Shown one piece after another: positions 47,781 to 58,375 of a stretch of DNA of 64,000 nt. Position 1 is the first letter of the stretch; each line of letters starts with the position of its first letter. The position numbers were made by a program, and so were the translations under genes. Source of the DNA: Pantoea rwandensis (GTDB taxonomy: Bacteria; Pseudomonadota; Gammaproteobacteria; Enterobacterales; Enterobacteriaceae). The stretch spans positions 1 to 64,000 of the forward strand of contig NZ_MLFR01000004.1 of assembly GCF_002095475.1 (NCBI RefSeq), given 5' to 3'. The notes under the pieces were generated by a model. That model ran no database searches and was not told the origin of the DNA. It saw nothing but the letters and a program-made list of their open reading frames with translations.

Positions 47781-48452
47781 ATGATTCCTAACGTGAATAA
47801 CGACAGCGGCAATAAGGACGAGGGGCAAGGTAATAGCGCCTCGGACCTCAGTGCCAGCTTTTTGAACCTGCTGGTGGCACAGATGCAGAACCAGGATCCC
47901 ACCAATCCAATGGATAACAACCAACTTACGGCACAGCTGGCGCAGTTTTCCACGGCAGCAGGGGTAGAAAAGTTGAATAGCGCGATGGGCAATATGCAGG
48001 CGCTGATGGCACAGCTCGGTGGGATGGGCACGGCGGCATGGGTGGGGCGCAGCATCCTGATTGAGGGCGATCCTCAGGTCTCGTTTAGCGACGGTGAAGA
48101 GGAGAGCGATACCTTCAGCTTCTTACTGGGCGAAGACGCGGAAACGGTGACGGTCACGCTGACGGATGCCGAAGGCAATGCCTACACCGCCCAATTAAAA
48201 GGGGTGAAGTCGGGGGTGAAGACTTTCAGCCTCGATGATTTACAGAATTTCCAGCCAGAACCCGGACCGCCACAGGACAGGGAATACACCCTGACTTTTG
48301 ACGCCAAAAATCCTGAGGGTGATCCCCCCAAAATTTCCGGGCTGATGCAGGAACAGGTGCAGGGCGTCACCATCACGCCTGATGGCGCGGTCTTGCATCT
48401 GCTCAACCATGAACCTATCCGCATCGGTGATGTGGTGGTGATTCAGAAATAG
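47781..48452 (+). CDS. flgD: Hook cap protein FlgD
   Basis: A 223-aa hook scaffolding/cap protein needed for FlgE assembly. The N-terminal FLNLLVAQMQNQDPTNPMDN signature is present; the middle has two Ig-like domains. ATG 47781 has AAGGA upstream; TTG 47775 in frame is an alternative. The insertion-like DGEEESDTFSF region suggests extra exposed residues. Confidence 0.94.
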   Translation: MIPNVNNDSGNKDEGQGNSASDLSASFLNLLVAQMQNQDPTNPMDNNQLTAQLAQFSTAAGVEKLNSAMGNMQALMAQLGGMGTAAWVGRSILIEGDPQVSFSDGEEESDTFSFLLGEDAETVTVTLTDAEGNAYTAQLKGVKSGVKTFSLDDLQNFQPEPGPPQDREYTLTFDAKNPEGDPPKISGLMQEQVQGVTITPDGAVLHLLNHEPIRIGDVVVIQK

Positions 48453-48480
48453 TCCTTCATTTACTCTCTGGGATTTCAAT

Positions 48481-49674
48481 ATGAGCTTTTCACAAGGTCT
48501 TAGCGGTCTCAACGCCGCCTCTAAAGCCCTCGATGTTGTGGGCAATAACATCGCCAACTCGCAGACCAGTGGTTTCAAAGGCGGTTCGATCGCGTTCTCT
48601 GACATGTTCTCTGGCTCAACCGGACTGGGCGTGCAGGTGGCAGGCGTGAAGCAGAACTTCGCCAATGGCGGCGTCAATTTTACCGGTCGTAATCTCGATA
48701 TAGCCCTGCAGGACAGAGGTTTCTTCCGTATGGAAAGCGAAGTCGGCGGGGTATTTTATGGACGTAATGGCCAGTTCGATCTGGATGTGAATGGCAATAT
48801 TATTAATCAGACCAACGGCCTGTTTCTGACCGGCTATCAGGCCACGGGGACACCACCCACTATTGAACCCGGTGCGCCAGTGGGCAAGATTCGCATTCCC
48901 ACCGATGATATGCCGCCTGAAGCGTCTGCGAAAGGATCGCTGAGTGGCAACCTGAAGGCCGATGACAAAAATATCATCACCAATCCGTTCAATCACGACG
49001 ATCCCGCAACCTACAACTACAGCAGCCAGATTGAAGCAACCGACAGCCTCGGAAATAAGCACACCATCAAACTCTATTTCGTGCAGACCGCTGAAGGCGA
49101 GTGGAAAGCCTATGCGCGCGATGAAACCGCACCCGATCCCGCAGGTTACAGCGAGCTGGAACTCAAGTTCGACTCCAGCGGCAATATCGACATGCCGAAC
49201 GCCAACATTAACGTTAAAGGGTTGTCGCTAAATGGTTCTGAACCGCTGGATCTGTCTGGTATCACCAAGTACAGCGGTGACAGCAGCATCAAGTTGAAAG
49301 AGATCGACGGGCAGGCGCCAGGAAAATATCAGAATTTTGTTATTGGCGATAACGGCGAGGTGGTGGCGACTTACAGCAATGGCAAACGCCAGATCGTGGC
49401 GCAGATTGTTTTGGCTGATTTCCCTAACAGCGGCGGTCTCTCTCCGCAAGGCAGTAACTTGTGGGCTGAATCCCCCGGCTCGGGCCAGCCGTTCCTCGGC
49501 CTCTCTGGCTCCGGCAGTTTTGGCTCCTTAAAGGGCAGTTCTCTGGAAGGCTCTAACGTCGATATGGGGCAGGAGATGGTCAACATGATCATCTACCAGC
49601 GCAATTACCAGTCGAACTCGCAGACCATCAAGACCCAGTCTGAGCTGCTGCAAACGCTGACTAACCTGCGCTGA
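48481..49674 (+). CDS. flgE: Hook protein FlgE
   Basis: A 397-aa hook subunit. The axial-protein N-terminus (FSQGLSGLNAASKALDVVGNNIANSQTSGFKG) and C-terminus (GQEMVNMIIYQRNYQSNSQT) are conserved. Length is near that of Salmonella FlgE (403). It is part of the flgB operon, 28 bp after flgD and 12 bp before flgF. Confidence 0.97.
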   Translation: MSFSQGLSGLNAASKALDVVGNNIANSQTSGFKGGSIAFSDMFSGSTGLGVQVAGVKQNFANGGVNFTGRNLDIALQDRGFFRMESEVGGVFYGRNGQFDLDVNGNIINQTNGLFLTGYQATGTPPTIEPGAPVGKIRIPTDDMPPEASAKGSLSGNLKADDKNIITNPFNHDDPATYNYSSQIEATDSLGNKHTIKLYFVQTAEGEWKAYARDETAPDPAGYSELELKFDSSGNIDMPNANINVKGLSLNGSEPLDLSGITKYSGDSSIKLKEIDGQAPGKYQNFVIGDNGEVVATYSNGKRQIVAQIVLADFPNSGGLSPQGSNLWAESPGSGQPFLGLSGSGSFGSLKGSSLEGSNVDMGQEMVNMIIYQRNYQSNSQTIKTQSELLQTLTNLR

Positions 49675-49686
49675 GGATAATTGTCG

Positions 49687-50424
49687 ATGGACCGTGCCAT
49701 TTATACCGCTATGACGGCGGCAGAGGCGTCAATGCATCGCCAGGCGGTGACTGCCAACAATCTGGCTAACAGTTCCACCGCGGGGTTTCGTGCCCAGCTA
49801 GCCGCCTTCCGTGCCGTGCCTGTCAACGGTGACAGCATGGCCACCCGTGCGCTGGTGGCAGCCTCTACCCCACAGCATGACAACAGCATAGGGCCGATTA
49901 GCCATACCGGACGCAGTCTGGATGTGGCACTGCCACAAAACGGCTGGCTGACTTTGGGCTTAGCCGATGGCAGTGAAGGTTATACGCGTAACGGTGCCAT
50001 TGAGGTCGACAGCGAAGGGGGCTTGCACATCCACGGCCGACCACTGATGGGGGATGGCGCACCGCTCTCCATCCCGCCTCAGGCCGAGGTGACGATAGCC
50101 GCGGATGGCACCGTGTCGGCATTGGGTGCAGGCGATGATGCCACCGCCGTGGTACCGGTTGGTCGCATCAAGCTGGTGAGTGCCGCGATGGGTGATTTGG
50201 TGCATGGCGATGACGGATTATTCCGCGCCGTTGGCGGCAATGCGTTGGCGCAGGACGATGCGCTGCGCCTGAGTCCGCAGGCACTGGAAGGCAGCAATGT
50301 CAGCCCGGTGCAAACCATGGCCGAGATGATCGCCAACTCACGCGGGTTCGATATGAACATGAAAGTGATCCGCAGCGCGGATGAAAACGCGCAGAAAGCC
50401 AATCAGTTACTCAATGTGGGCTAA
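49687..50424 (+). CDS. flgF: Proximal rod protein FlgF
   Basis: A 245-aa rod protein with [20 protein letters not shown] at the start and a typical axial C-terminus ([18 protein letters not shown]). ATG 49687 has GAGG 10 nt upstream; the TTG at 49681 is too close to it. Confidence 0.95.
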   Translation: MDRAIYTAMTAAEASMHRQAVTANNLANSSTAGFRAQLAAFRAVPVNGDSMATRALVAASTPQHDNSIGPISHTGRSLDVALPQNGWLTLGLADGSEGYTRNGAIEVDSEGGLHIHGRPLMGDGAPLSIPPQAEVTIAADGTVSALGAGDDATAVVPVGRIKLVSAAMGDLVHGDDGLFRAVGGNALAQDDALRLSPQALEGSNVSPVQTMAEMIANSRGFDMNMKVIRSADENAQKANQLLNVG

Positions 50425-50444
50425 CGGCCTGCCAGGGAGAGAGG

Positions 50445-51227
50445 ATGATCCGATCGTTATGGATTGCAAAAACCGGTCTGGAAGCACAGCAGACCAATAT
50501 GGACGTCATTTCCAACAACCTTGCCAACGTCAATACCAACGGCTTTAAGCGTCAGCGTGCGGTCTTTCAGGATCTGCTGTACCAAACGTTGCGCCAGCCA
50601 GGGGCACAGGCTTCCGAACAGAACACCTTACCGAGTGGCTTGCAGTTAGGCACCGGTGTACGCCCGGTCTCCACGCAACGCATCCACACGCAGGGCGGCT
50701 ATAACGAAACCGGCAATGAAACGGACGTCGCGATTGAGGGGAAAGGTTTTTTCCAGCTGCAGATGCCAGACGGCAGCACGGCTTACACCCGCGATGGTCA
50801 TTTCGATAAGAATGAAAACGGTCAGTTGGTTAATGCAGAAGGCCATCCGGTACAGCCCGGTATTGTGATCCCACCGGATGCCAAAACGCTGTCGATTAGC
50901 GCTGACGGCATTGTCAGCGTCACGCAAGCAGGGCAAGCCCAACCGCAGCAAATTGGTCAACTCACGTTGGCAACCTTTGTTAACGAAGCGGGGCTGGAAA
51001 GTGTTGGCGGCAACCTGTATCGCGAAACCCAGTCCTCAGGCGCACCTAATGAGCTTAATCCGGGCATGGAAGATGCGGGTTCGCTGAAGCAGAAGTATGT
51101 GGAGACCTCTAACGTCAACGTGGCGGAGGAACTGGTGACCATGATCCAGGTGCAGCGTGCTTACGAGATCAACAGTAAAGCGGTCTCAGCATCGGACCAG
51201 ATGCTGCAACGCCTCACCCAGCTGTAA
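50445..51227 (+). CDS. flgG: Distal rod protein FlgG
   Basis: A 260-aa distal rod protein, exactly the E. coli length. [20 protein letters not shown] and the terminal [17 protein letters not shown] are intact. The ATG follows a GAGAGAGG purine-rich ribosome binding site. Confidence 0.97.
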   Translation: MIRSLWIAKTGLEAQQTNMDVISNNLANVNTNGFKRQRAVFQDLLYQTLRQPGAQASEQNTLPSGLQLGTGVRPVSTQRIHTQGGYNETGNETDVAIEGKGFFQLQMPDGSTAYTRDGHFDKNENGQLVNAEGHPVQPGIVIPPDAKTLSISADGIVSVTQAGQAQPQQIGQLTLATFVNEAGLESVGGNLYRETQSSGAPNELNPGMEDAGSLKQKYVETSNVNVAEELVTMIQVQRAYEINSKAVSASDQMLQRLTQL

Positions 51228-51234
51228 GGTGACA

Positions 51235-51927
51235 ATGAACATGCCAGGGATACGCATGATGGTGGTGAGCATGGCGCTGCTAGTCAGCGGTTGTGCGCAC
51301 ATCTTACAGCAGCCGCTGGTGGCCGGACCGACCTCCGCCACACCGCTGCCGATGGCGGCGTTAGCCAGCGGCGGCTCGCTGTTTATCGCCGGACAGGGGA
51401 TGAACTATGGCTATCAGCCGATGTTTGAGGATCGTCGCCCGCGCAATGTTGGCGACACCTTAACCATTCTGCTGCAAGAGAATGTCAGCGCCAGCAAAAG
51501 TGCCTCCGCCAGCGCCAACCGCAATGGCTCTGCGGGTATGGAGCTGTTATCCGTGCCCGACAAACTGAACCGCTGGTTGGGTGACGGCAAATGGGATCTG
51601 GAGGCCAATGGCAAAAATGACTTCGCCGGAAAAGGCGGAGCCGCAGCGCGTAACACCTTCACCGGCACCATTACCGTCACCGTGAATCAGCTGTTGCCGA
51701 ATGGCAATCTCAGCGTGGTGGGTGAGAAGCAGATCGCTATTAACCAAGGTACTGAATTCATTCGATTCTCTGGTGTGGTGAATCCACGCACCATCAGCGC
51801 TAGCAACACGGTGCCCTCCACGCAGGTGGCAGATGCCCGCATTGAGTACGTCGGTGATGGCTATATCAATGAAGCCCAAACCATGGGGTGGTTGCAGCGT
51901 CTGTTCCTGAACCTTTCACCTTTCTGA
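51235..51927 (+). CDS. flgH: L-ring lipoprotein FlgH
   Basis: A 230-aa outer-membrane L-ring protein. The lipobox LLVSGC ends a short signal (start [10 protein letters not shown]), and the conserved [19 protein letters not shown] block and [14 protein letters not shown] are present. ATG 51235 has AAGGTGA upstream, 7 bp after flgG. Confidence 0.96.
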   Translation: MNMPGIRMMVVSMALLVSGCAHILQQPLVAGPTSATPLPMAALASGGSLFIAGQGMNYGYQPMFEDRRPRNVGDTLTILLQENVSASKSASASANRNGSAGMELLSVPDKLNRWLGDGKWDLEANGKNDFAGKGGAAARNTFTGTITVTVNQLLPNGNLSVVGEKQIAINQGTEFIRFSGVVNPRTISASNTVPSTQVADARIEYVGDGYINEAQTMGWLQRLFLNLSPF

Positions 51928-51934
51928 GAACATC

Positions 51935-53038
51935 ATGAACAAAGCCTTTGTTGTTTTTATGGTCAGTATGGCGCTGTTTAGCCTGCAGGCGCAGGCAGAG
52001 CGCATCCGCGATCTGGTCACAGTGCAAGGCGTACGTTCGAACGCGCTGATGGGCTACGGCTTGGTCGTGGGTTTAGATGGCACCGGCGATCAGACGATGC
52101 AGGCGCCGTTTACCGGCCAGAGCCTGAGCAACATGCTGTCTCAGCTTGGTGTCACCGTCCCGCCAGGCACCAACATGCAGTTAAAGAATATCGCTGCCGT
52201 GATGGTGACGGCGGAACTTCCGCCCTTTGCCCGCTCCGGCGATAAGCTGGATATTTTGGTCTCCTCCCTCGGTAATGCGAAGAGCCTGCGTGGTGGCACG
52301 TTGCTGATGACGCCGCTGAAAGCCGCCGACAACCAGATCTATGCCATGGCGCAGGGCAATGTGCTGATCTCAGGGGCGGGTGCGCAGTCTGGTGGTAGCC
52401 GTGTGCAGGTCAACCAGCTTAATGGCGGGCGGATCAATGCCGGGGCTACGGTTGAACGCGAAGTGCCGAATGATTTTGCCAGTCAGAGCGTGGTGCGGTT
52501 GCAGTTGGTGCGATCAGATTTCTCTCTGGCGCAGCAGATCAGTGACGCGATCAACCAGCGCTTCAGCGGTGGGGCTGCCTTAGCGGAAGATGCACGCACC
52601 GTGCGCCTGTTTGCCCCGGCAGATGGACCGTCACGCGTGCGCTTTCTCGCTAACATTCAGGACATCCCCCTGCGCGTTGCCGTGCAGGACGCTAAGGTGA
52701 TCGTCAACTCGCGCACCGGCTCGGTGGTGATGAATCGCCATGTGTCGCTTGAGAGCTGCGCGGTGGCGCATGGATCGCTGTCGGTGGAAGTGGTGCAAAA
52801 CGCGGTAGTCAACCAGCCCACCACGCCGTTTGCGGGGGGTGAAACCGTGGTCACGCCACAAACCGATATCTCGGTACGCGACAGTGGCGGCTCGCTACAG
52901 CATGTGCGCAGCAGCACCGACCTCAACAATGTGGTGCGGGCGCTGAACACGCTAGGCGCCACGCCGAATGAGTTGATGTCGATTCTGCAAGCGATGAAGA
53001 ATGCCGGCTGTCTGCGCGCCCGGTTGGAGATTGACTGA
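51935..53038 (+). CDS. flgI: P-ring protein FlgI
   Basis: A 367-aa periplasmic P-ring subunit with a signal peptide (residues 1-21, ending AQA) and the N-terminal [20 protein letters not shown] signature. It has the same overall length as E. coli FlgI (365). Its last base is the A of the flgJ ATG. Confidence 0.97.
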   Translation: MNKAFVVFMVSMALFSLQAQAERIRDLVTVQGVRSNALMGYGLVVGLDGTGDQTMQAPFTGQSLSNMLSQLGVTVPPGTNMQLKNIAAVMVTAELPPFARSGDKLDILVSSLGNAKSLRGGTLLMTPLKAADNQIYAMAQGNVLISGAGAQSGGSRVQVNQLNGGRINAGATVEREVPNDFASQSVVRLQLVRSDFSLAQQISDAINQRFSGGAALAEDARTVRLFAPADGPSRVRFLANIQDIPLRVAVQDAKVIVNSRTGSVVMNRHVSLESCAVAHGSLSVEVVQNAVVNQPTTPFAGGETVVTPQTDISVRDSGGSLQHVRSSTDLNNVVRALNTLGATPNELMSILQAMKNAGCLRARLEID

Positions 53039-53921
53039 TGACGATTCAAAATCAGCCCGCCTTTGATCTGCGTTCACTGGATGCCCTCAAGCGTGAAGCG
53101 AAACGTGCCTCGCCTGAAGCGCTGCGCGCCGCAGCGCAGCAAATGGAGGGCATTTTTGTGCAGATGATGATGAAAAGTATGCGTGATGCCACCTTTAAGG
53201 ATGAACTCATGCACAGTGCCTCTTCTGAAATGTTTACGGCGATGCACGATCAGCAAGTGGCGCAAGAGGTCGCCCGCAGCGGTCAGTTAGGGTTTGCCGA
53301 ACTGATTGTGCAGCAAGCAGGGGGCTGGATTGGGGGGCAAGGGGGAGCGTATCGCCACGGCACAGTGCCAGTGGCCCTTTTCGTTTACCTGCGCCCTTCG
53401 CCTCGCCGCTCGCGACTGAGAGCAACCATCCTTTTATCGCGCGCCTGTTGCCGTCCGCGCAAAAGATCGCGCAGCAAACCGGTTTACATCCCCATTTGAT
53501 TGTCGCGCAAGCCGCGCTGGAGTCCGGCTGGGGAGTGCGCGAAATCCCCGCTGCGGATGGCTCACCCAGCCATAACCTGTTTGGCATTAAAGCCACTGCA
53601 GGGTGGCGAGGTAAAACCAGTGAAATTACCACCAGCGAATACATCAATGGCGTCAAACAGCAGGTGAAAGCGGTGTTTCGCGTCTATGACTCTTACGAAC
53701 AGGGGCTAAAGGATTACGCTGCGCTGTTGCTCAACAATCCACGCTACCGATCGGTGGTGGGTGCAAGCTCAGCAGAACAGGGTGCGAGCGCCTTACAAGC
53801 GGGAGGCTATGCCACCGATCCCGCTTATGCCGACAAGCTCATCTCTCTGATCAGAAAAGTCAAAGCCACGCTACAACAGCGCTCTTCCGCCTATCAAAGC
53901 GATCTCACGAAAATATTTTAA
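53038..53921 (+). pseudogene. flgJ: Rod cap / peptidoglycan hydrolase FlgJ, split by a frameshift
   Basis: FlgJ has an N-terminal rod-scaffolding domain and a C-terminal glucosaminidase that opens the wall for the rod. The first frame gives the N-terminal domain (LRAAAQQMEGIFVQMMMKSMRD) and runs to a stop at 53499. The hydrolase domain (IAQQTGLHPHLIVAQAALES with the catalytic Glu; SHNLFGIKA) lies in another frame to 53921. Adding one G in the G-rich tract 53332-53345 joins them through a low-complexity linker into 294 aa (E. coli 313). The N-terminal domain alone might still act, since single-domain FlgJ exists in other bacteria. Confidence 0.88.
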
Positions 53922-53930
53922 TCAGGGTGT

Positions 53931-53957
53931 TTTAGAGAATTTTCTAATCACCGATGA
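53931..53957 (+). promoter_or_regulatory. Sigma-28-type promoter of flgK-flgL
   Basis: TTTAGAGA-N11-ACCGATGA, 39 bp before the flgK ATG. Same spacing and same TTTAG/CCGATG core as the flgM and fliC candidates. Confidence 0.7.
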
Positions 53958-53996
53958 AAGTTATAACGCAAACAATGACACCAGCGGTGAGAAGAG

Positions 53997-55631
53997 ATGA
54001 AAAACCTGTTTAATTTAGCCAGAAGTGGCCTAAGTACCGGGCAAGCGGCCCTGAGCGTGGTGGGCAGCAATCTCACCAACGGTATGTCCGACAACTACAG
54101 CCGCCGCAATATTTTAATCGGCGAATCGGGAGGACTTAACACCTCCCTGGGATTCTTCGGTTATGGTGCCCGGGTCAATGGGGTGGATCGCGCTTATGAT
54201 GCTTTCGCCAATTCGCAACTGCGAGGCTCTATCAGCCAGTGGGCCGGGCTGAAAGGCCGCCATGAGCAGTTGTCGGAAATTGACAATATGCTGGGCGATG
54301 AATCGGATAACGTGTCGATTTCACTCAACAACCTGTTTAAAGCGATGGCCACCCTGAGCGGAGATGCTTCTGATGGCCCAGCTCGTTCTTCTCTGTTTAG
54401 CGCCCTCGGCGTGTTAACACAGCGCTTCAACGACAGCGGCAAAAAACTGGATGGACTGGAGAAGAGTACCAACACGCAAATCGAACAGAGCGTGAAGGAC
54501 ATCAACAACACCACCGAACAGTTAGCCAACATCAATAAGCAGTTGGAACGTGTCCATGCGCAGGGCGGGACCCCGCCAGCCGATTTGCTGGACCAACGTG
54601 ACGGACTGCTGGAAAAACTCAGTGAGCAGGTCGGTATCGAGGTCACTGAAGACAGAGCCTCTGGTCGCGTGGATGTCATGCTGGCTGATGGTCGTCCGCT
54701 GGTCGCCGGTGACAGTGCCTATAAATTAACGGCCTCTCCCTCCGCTAGCGATCCCGGCAAAATGGTGGTTTCTTATATGGGCAGCGATGGCAAGCCCTCT
54801 TTAATCAGCGAAACCAGCATCACTAAAGGGCGATTGGCCGGATTATTTAAATTCCGCAATGAAGACCTGGCCGTGGCGCGCAACGAGCTGAACCAGATCG
54901 CCTTTATGATGGCAAACCGTTTAAATGAGCAGCATCACGCCGGTTTCGATGCTGACGGCAATCCCGGTCAGGATCTGTTTTCATTACCCGACATCAAAGC
55001 ACTCGCCAACAGCAAAAATACCGGTAGTGGCCGGTTGGATTCGATACGGGTGACGGATTATCAAGCGGTTAATGCGGAGGATTACAGGGTCAGTTTTGAT
55101 GGTGCGAACTGGAATGTGACGGGCGCGGATGGCCGCACGGTGCCCGCTACGGTGACGGGCGGCGTGCTGGCTTTTGACGGTATTGAGATTGATTTGCCCA
55201 GCGGCGTCAATGCCGGTGACAGCTTTAATCTCAACCCGATGGCGGGAGCCGCAACGGGGATTGGCCGTGCGCTCGACAGCGCCAGCAAATTTGCCGCATC
55301 GGACGATCCTGCTGGCGGCAGTTCGAATAATAAAAACCTGGAACTGATGCTGAAAATTCAGGATGAAAAACTGATCGGTAAAAATACTTTGAACGACGCC
55401 TATACCCAACTGGTCGGCACCATCGGTTCGAATGCCCGCGCGGTGAATACCGGTCTTGAATCCGCAAAAATTGATCTCGATGACAAATTTAATACTCAGC
55501 AGTCGTTAAGTGGCGTGGATATGAATGAAGAGATGGTCAATATGCAGATGTTTATGCAGTACTACCAAGCCAATAGCCAGATTTTAAAAACAGCCACCAC
55601 ATTATTTGACACGCTGCTGGCGATTAAATAA
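53997..55631 (+). CDS. flgK: Hook-filament junction protein FlgK
   Basis: A 544-aa junction protein (HAP1). MKNLFNLARSGLSTGQAALSVVGSNLTNG and the C-terminal SGVDMNEEMVNMQMFMQYYQANSQIL are typical. The length is close to E. coli FlgK (547). It is the first gene after the sigma-28 candidate and is followed by flgL after 11 bp. Confidence 0.96.
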   Translation: MKNLFNLARSGLSTGQAALSVVGSNLTNGMSDNYSRRNILIGESGGLNTSLGFFGYGARVNGVDRAYDAFANSQLRGSISQWAGLKGRHEQLSEIDNMLGDESDNVSISLNNLFKAMATLSGDASDGPARSSLFSALGVLTQRFNDSGKKLDGLEKSTNTQIEQSVKDINNTTEQLANINKQLERVHAQGGTPPADLLDQRDGLLEKLSEQVGIEVTEDRASGRVDVMLADGRPLVAGDSAYKLTASPSASDPGKMVVSYMGSDGKPSLISETSITKGRLAGLFKFRNEDLAVARNELNQIAFMMANRLNEQHHAGFDADGNPGQDLFSLPDIKALANSKNTGSGRLDSIRVTDYQAVNAEDYRVSFDGANWNVTGADGRTVPATVTGGVLAFDGIEIDLPSGVNAGDSFNLNPMAGAATGIGRALDSASKFAASDDPAGGSSNNKNLELMLKIQDEKLIGKNTLNDAYTQLVGTIGSNARAVNTGLESAKIDLDDKFNTQQSLSGVDMNEEMVNMQMFMQYYQANSQILKTATTLFDTLLAIK

Positions 55632-55642
55632 AGGAGTCAGAT

Positions 55643-56536
55643 ATGCGCTTAAGCACAATGTATATGTTTAAACAAAATGCAGAAAGTATGTCTAAGCGGG
55701 TCAGCGATAATAATGAAATTTATTTGCGACTCTCGGCGGGTAAATCATTGCTACGCGCATCGGATGATCCGCAAGGCGCCACAGATGCGGTCAAGCATCA
55801 GGACGCGCTGGCAAAACTTGAACTCTATCGCAGCGTACGGACCAGCGCGCGTAGTGCCATGGAACATGAAGAGGGTATTCTCACTGGCGTGGGTACGGTG
55901 CAAACCAACCTGAAAGAGAAAGTGATTGCGGCACAAAGTGGGACCTATAACGATGACGACCGCAAGGCGCTCGCCAAGGAAATGTCTGGCCTGCGCGCCT
56001 CCCTTTTTAATCTCGCCAACACGCGTGACAGCCAAGGGCGTTATATTTTCTCCGGTTATCATAGCGATACAGCGCCCTTTGATGCTGCAGGTCACTACCT
56101 GGGCGGGAATGAAGCGCGGCAGCAAACCGTGGCGGATGGCACCACGATGCAGGTCAGCCGGTTAGGGGATGCGGTATTTGGCGATATCTTTGCGCACCTG
56201 GATAAAGCGGTAGCAGAGTTAGAACGCGATCCCATCGACAAAGACGAGCTGGAAAAGGCGTTAAGTGCTGCCAGCCTGGCGCTGGATAGCGGTATTGATC
56301 GGCTGGGCAAGGCCCAGGCTGAGCTGGGGACCCATTTGCAGCAGTTGGACAGTCTGGATCTCAACGGCGATAGCCTGATCATCGACACCATCGCGAAAGT
56401 GCAGAATGCGATTGGTGCCGACTACGGCACCATGACGTCTCTGATTATGGATTCGAAAATGTCGGAATATGCTCTGAGTGCATCAATGATGGTTTTCCAG
56501 TCGATGCAAAAAATGAACCTGTTTAATAAATTCTAA
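55643..56536 (+). CDS. flgL: Hook-filament junction protein FlgL
   Basis: A 297-aa flagellin-like junction protein (HAP3). MRLSTMYMFKQNAESMSK and LRLSAGKSLLRASDDP match the N-terminal flagellin domain, and the C-terminus is the conserved coiled segment. ATG is preceded by AAAGGAG. Confidence 0.95.
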   Translation: MRLSTMYMFKQNAESMSKRVSDNNEIYLRLSAGKSLLRASDDPQGATDAVKHQDALAKLELYRSVRTSARSAMEHEEGILTGVGTVQTNLKEKVIAAQSGTYNDDDRKALAKEMSGLRASLFNLANTRDSQGRYIFSGYHSDTAPFDAAGHYLGGNEARQQTVADGTTMQVSRLGDAVFGDIFAHLDKAVAELERDPIDKDELEKALSAASLALDSGIDRLGKAQAELGTHLQQLDSLDLNGDSLIIDTIAKVQNAIGADYGTMTSLIMDSKMSEYALSASMMVFQSMQKMNLFNKF

Positions 56537-56583
56537 AATACCCCCTTTGTGAATAATTATCGTGTAGCGCGAGAGTGAACCCT

Positions 56584-58221
56584 ATGTTGAATAAATTAAA
56601 AATATACACAGCAATCAGCATGATTATCGTTTTATTTGCGGTAGTGCTGTTTTCCACTATTTCATTTTCGGTTTTTAATTCTTGGGCGAATAACGAGAAT
56701 TTTAAAAAGACCCAAATATCCTCTTACAGTAATAACCAGATGCGCGATGCTGCCTACAATATCAGCGCAGCGCTGGCGAACACCAATGGCATTATGCTAC
56801 TGCTGGCCCAAGGTGAAACCGCCTCAACGGATCTTCTGCAAACCACAGGCAGAATTCTGCAAGGTGCCGGTGAGGATATGGAGCAGTTCATGAGCTCCCC
56901 ATTTAATAGCCAGGAAGAGACGAAAGCGGCAGAAGAGGTGAATGCAGCTTTTAAAGCGGTTTACGATGTGGTTCAGATGAAAATGGACCATCTACAACGC
57001 AATGAAAGCTATCGCGGTTCGTTAGAAGGTGAACTGAAGCTGCGGACAACACTGAATCAGCGTATCGAAGCGTATAACCAAATAAACTTTTCACAAAATC
57101 AGGGCTATATCAGCGATGCGGCCGCCAATTACCGCTACATGATCGCCATTGGCATCATCGTGACGGTGCTGGCGGTTGTGCTGCTGATTACGGTGCGTAT
57201 CTGGTTGCGCCATACGCTGGTGCGTCGGATGGAAAGTACGGTGGAGGTGCTGAAACGCGTTTCGGCGGGCGATCTCAGTCGTCGTGTGGAGATTGGCAGC
57301 GCGAACGAAATTGGCACCATGCTGGGCGAACTGGAGCAGATGCGGGTATCACTGACAGGTACGATTCTCAGCATCCGCGAAAGCGTGCTGCATATTCACA
57401 CCAATGCGCAGGAAATTGCGCAGGGTAACAGTGATTTGTCAGCACGTACGGAAGAGCAGGCCGCTTCCTTGCAACAGACCGCCGCCAGTATGGAGGAGAT
57501 CAAAACCACGGTGCGACAAAATGCTGACAATGCTCATACCGCGCGTCAGTTGGCAGAAAGCGCCAGTGATAATGCCCAGCAAGGCGGCAATGTGATGCTG
57601 AGTCTGGAACAGATTATGGCGCAGATTATCGTCAGTTCGCGTCAGATTGCCGATATCAATGGCGTGATCGACAGTATCGCCAACCAAACCAATATCCTGG
57701 CGCTGAATGCTGCTGTAGAAGCGGCGCGTGCTGGCGAACAGGGGCGCGGTTTTGCGGTAGTGGCAGAAGAAGTGCGTAACCTCGCGAAACGCAGTGCCGA
57801 TGCGGCAAAAGAGATTAATCAACTCATTCAGACCTGCGTCAGTAATATGGATACCGGCTCACGTCAGGTCAATCAGGCCAGTGTGGTGATGCAGGATATT
57901 GTGAGCTCAGTGGCGCAGGTCAGACAGATTATGGGGGAGATCACTTCCGCATCGGATGAGCAAAGTACCGGTATTAACCAGATTTCTCAGGCAGTGAATG
58001 AGATGGATTTGGTGACGCAACAAAATGCGGCCATGGTTGAAGAAGCGGCGATGGCCGCGGGGGGCTTAGAGGCCCAATCTGATGCCCTGGAAAAACTGGT
58101 GGCACAATTTGTATTGAGCAGTGAAGGCACGGCCCAACACACCCGCTCGGACGCAAAAACCGCCAGTAAACGACAGGAATCCTTACCGAAAAAAGAGAAT
58201 GTGCAGTGGGAGACATTTTAA
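56584..58221 (+). CDS. Methyl-accepting chemotaxis protein with QWETF tail
   Basis: A 545-aa chemoreceptor. TM1 (about residues 11-32), a four-helix-type periplasmic domain (about 33-186), TM2 (about 187-209), HAMP domain, and a signalling domain with the conserved tip SIANQTNILALNAAVEAARA. The last five residues are QWETF, a variant of the NWETF peptide that binds CheR and CheB, so this is a full-strength, self-adapting receptor. The ligand is unknown. Start ATG 56584; GTG 56575 is an alternative. It follows flgL by 47 bp and may be in that transcript. Confidence 0.93.
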   Translation: MLNKLKIYTAISMIIVLFAVVLFSTISFSVFNSWANNENFKKTQISSYSNNQMRDAAYNISAALANTNGIMLLLAQGETASTDLLQTTGRILQGAGEDMEQFMSSPFNSQEETKAAEEVNAAFKAVYDVVQMKMDHLQRNESYRGSLEGELKLRTTLNQRIEAYNQINFSQNQGYISDAAANYRYMIAIGIIVTVLAVVLLITVRIWLRHTLVRRMESTVEVLKRVSAGDLSRRVEIGSANEIGTMLGELEQMRVSLTGTILSIRESVLHIHTNAQEIAQGNSDLSARTEEQAASLQQTAASMEEIKTTVRQNADNAHTARQLAESASDNAQQGGNVMLSLEQIMAQIIVSSRQIADINGVIDSIANQTNILALNAAVEAARAGEQGRGFAVVAEEVRNLAKRSADAAKEINQLIQTCVSNMDTGSRQVNQASVVMQDIVSSVAQVRQIMGEITSASDEQSTGINQISQAVNEMDLVTQQNAAMVEEAAMAAGGLEAQSDALEKLVAQFVLSSEGTAQHTRSDAKTASKRQESLPKKENVQWETF

Positions 58222-58375
58222 ATAAGATGCAGTTCTTTATGCACGCTCTCTTTATATTTTTTGTTTTTATTTATGCAATGAATTAAATAGCTTGTTTTTG
58301 TTCCGTCTTATTGCGCTATGCAATTGTTGACTTTCATTTGATACTTTATGTAAATAATGTCGGATGGGTAACAAT

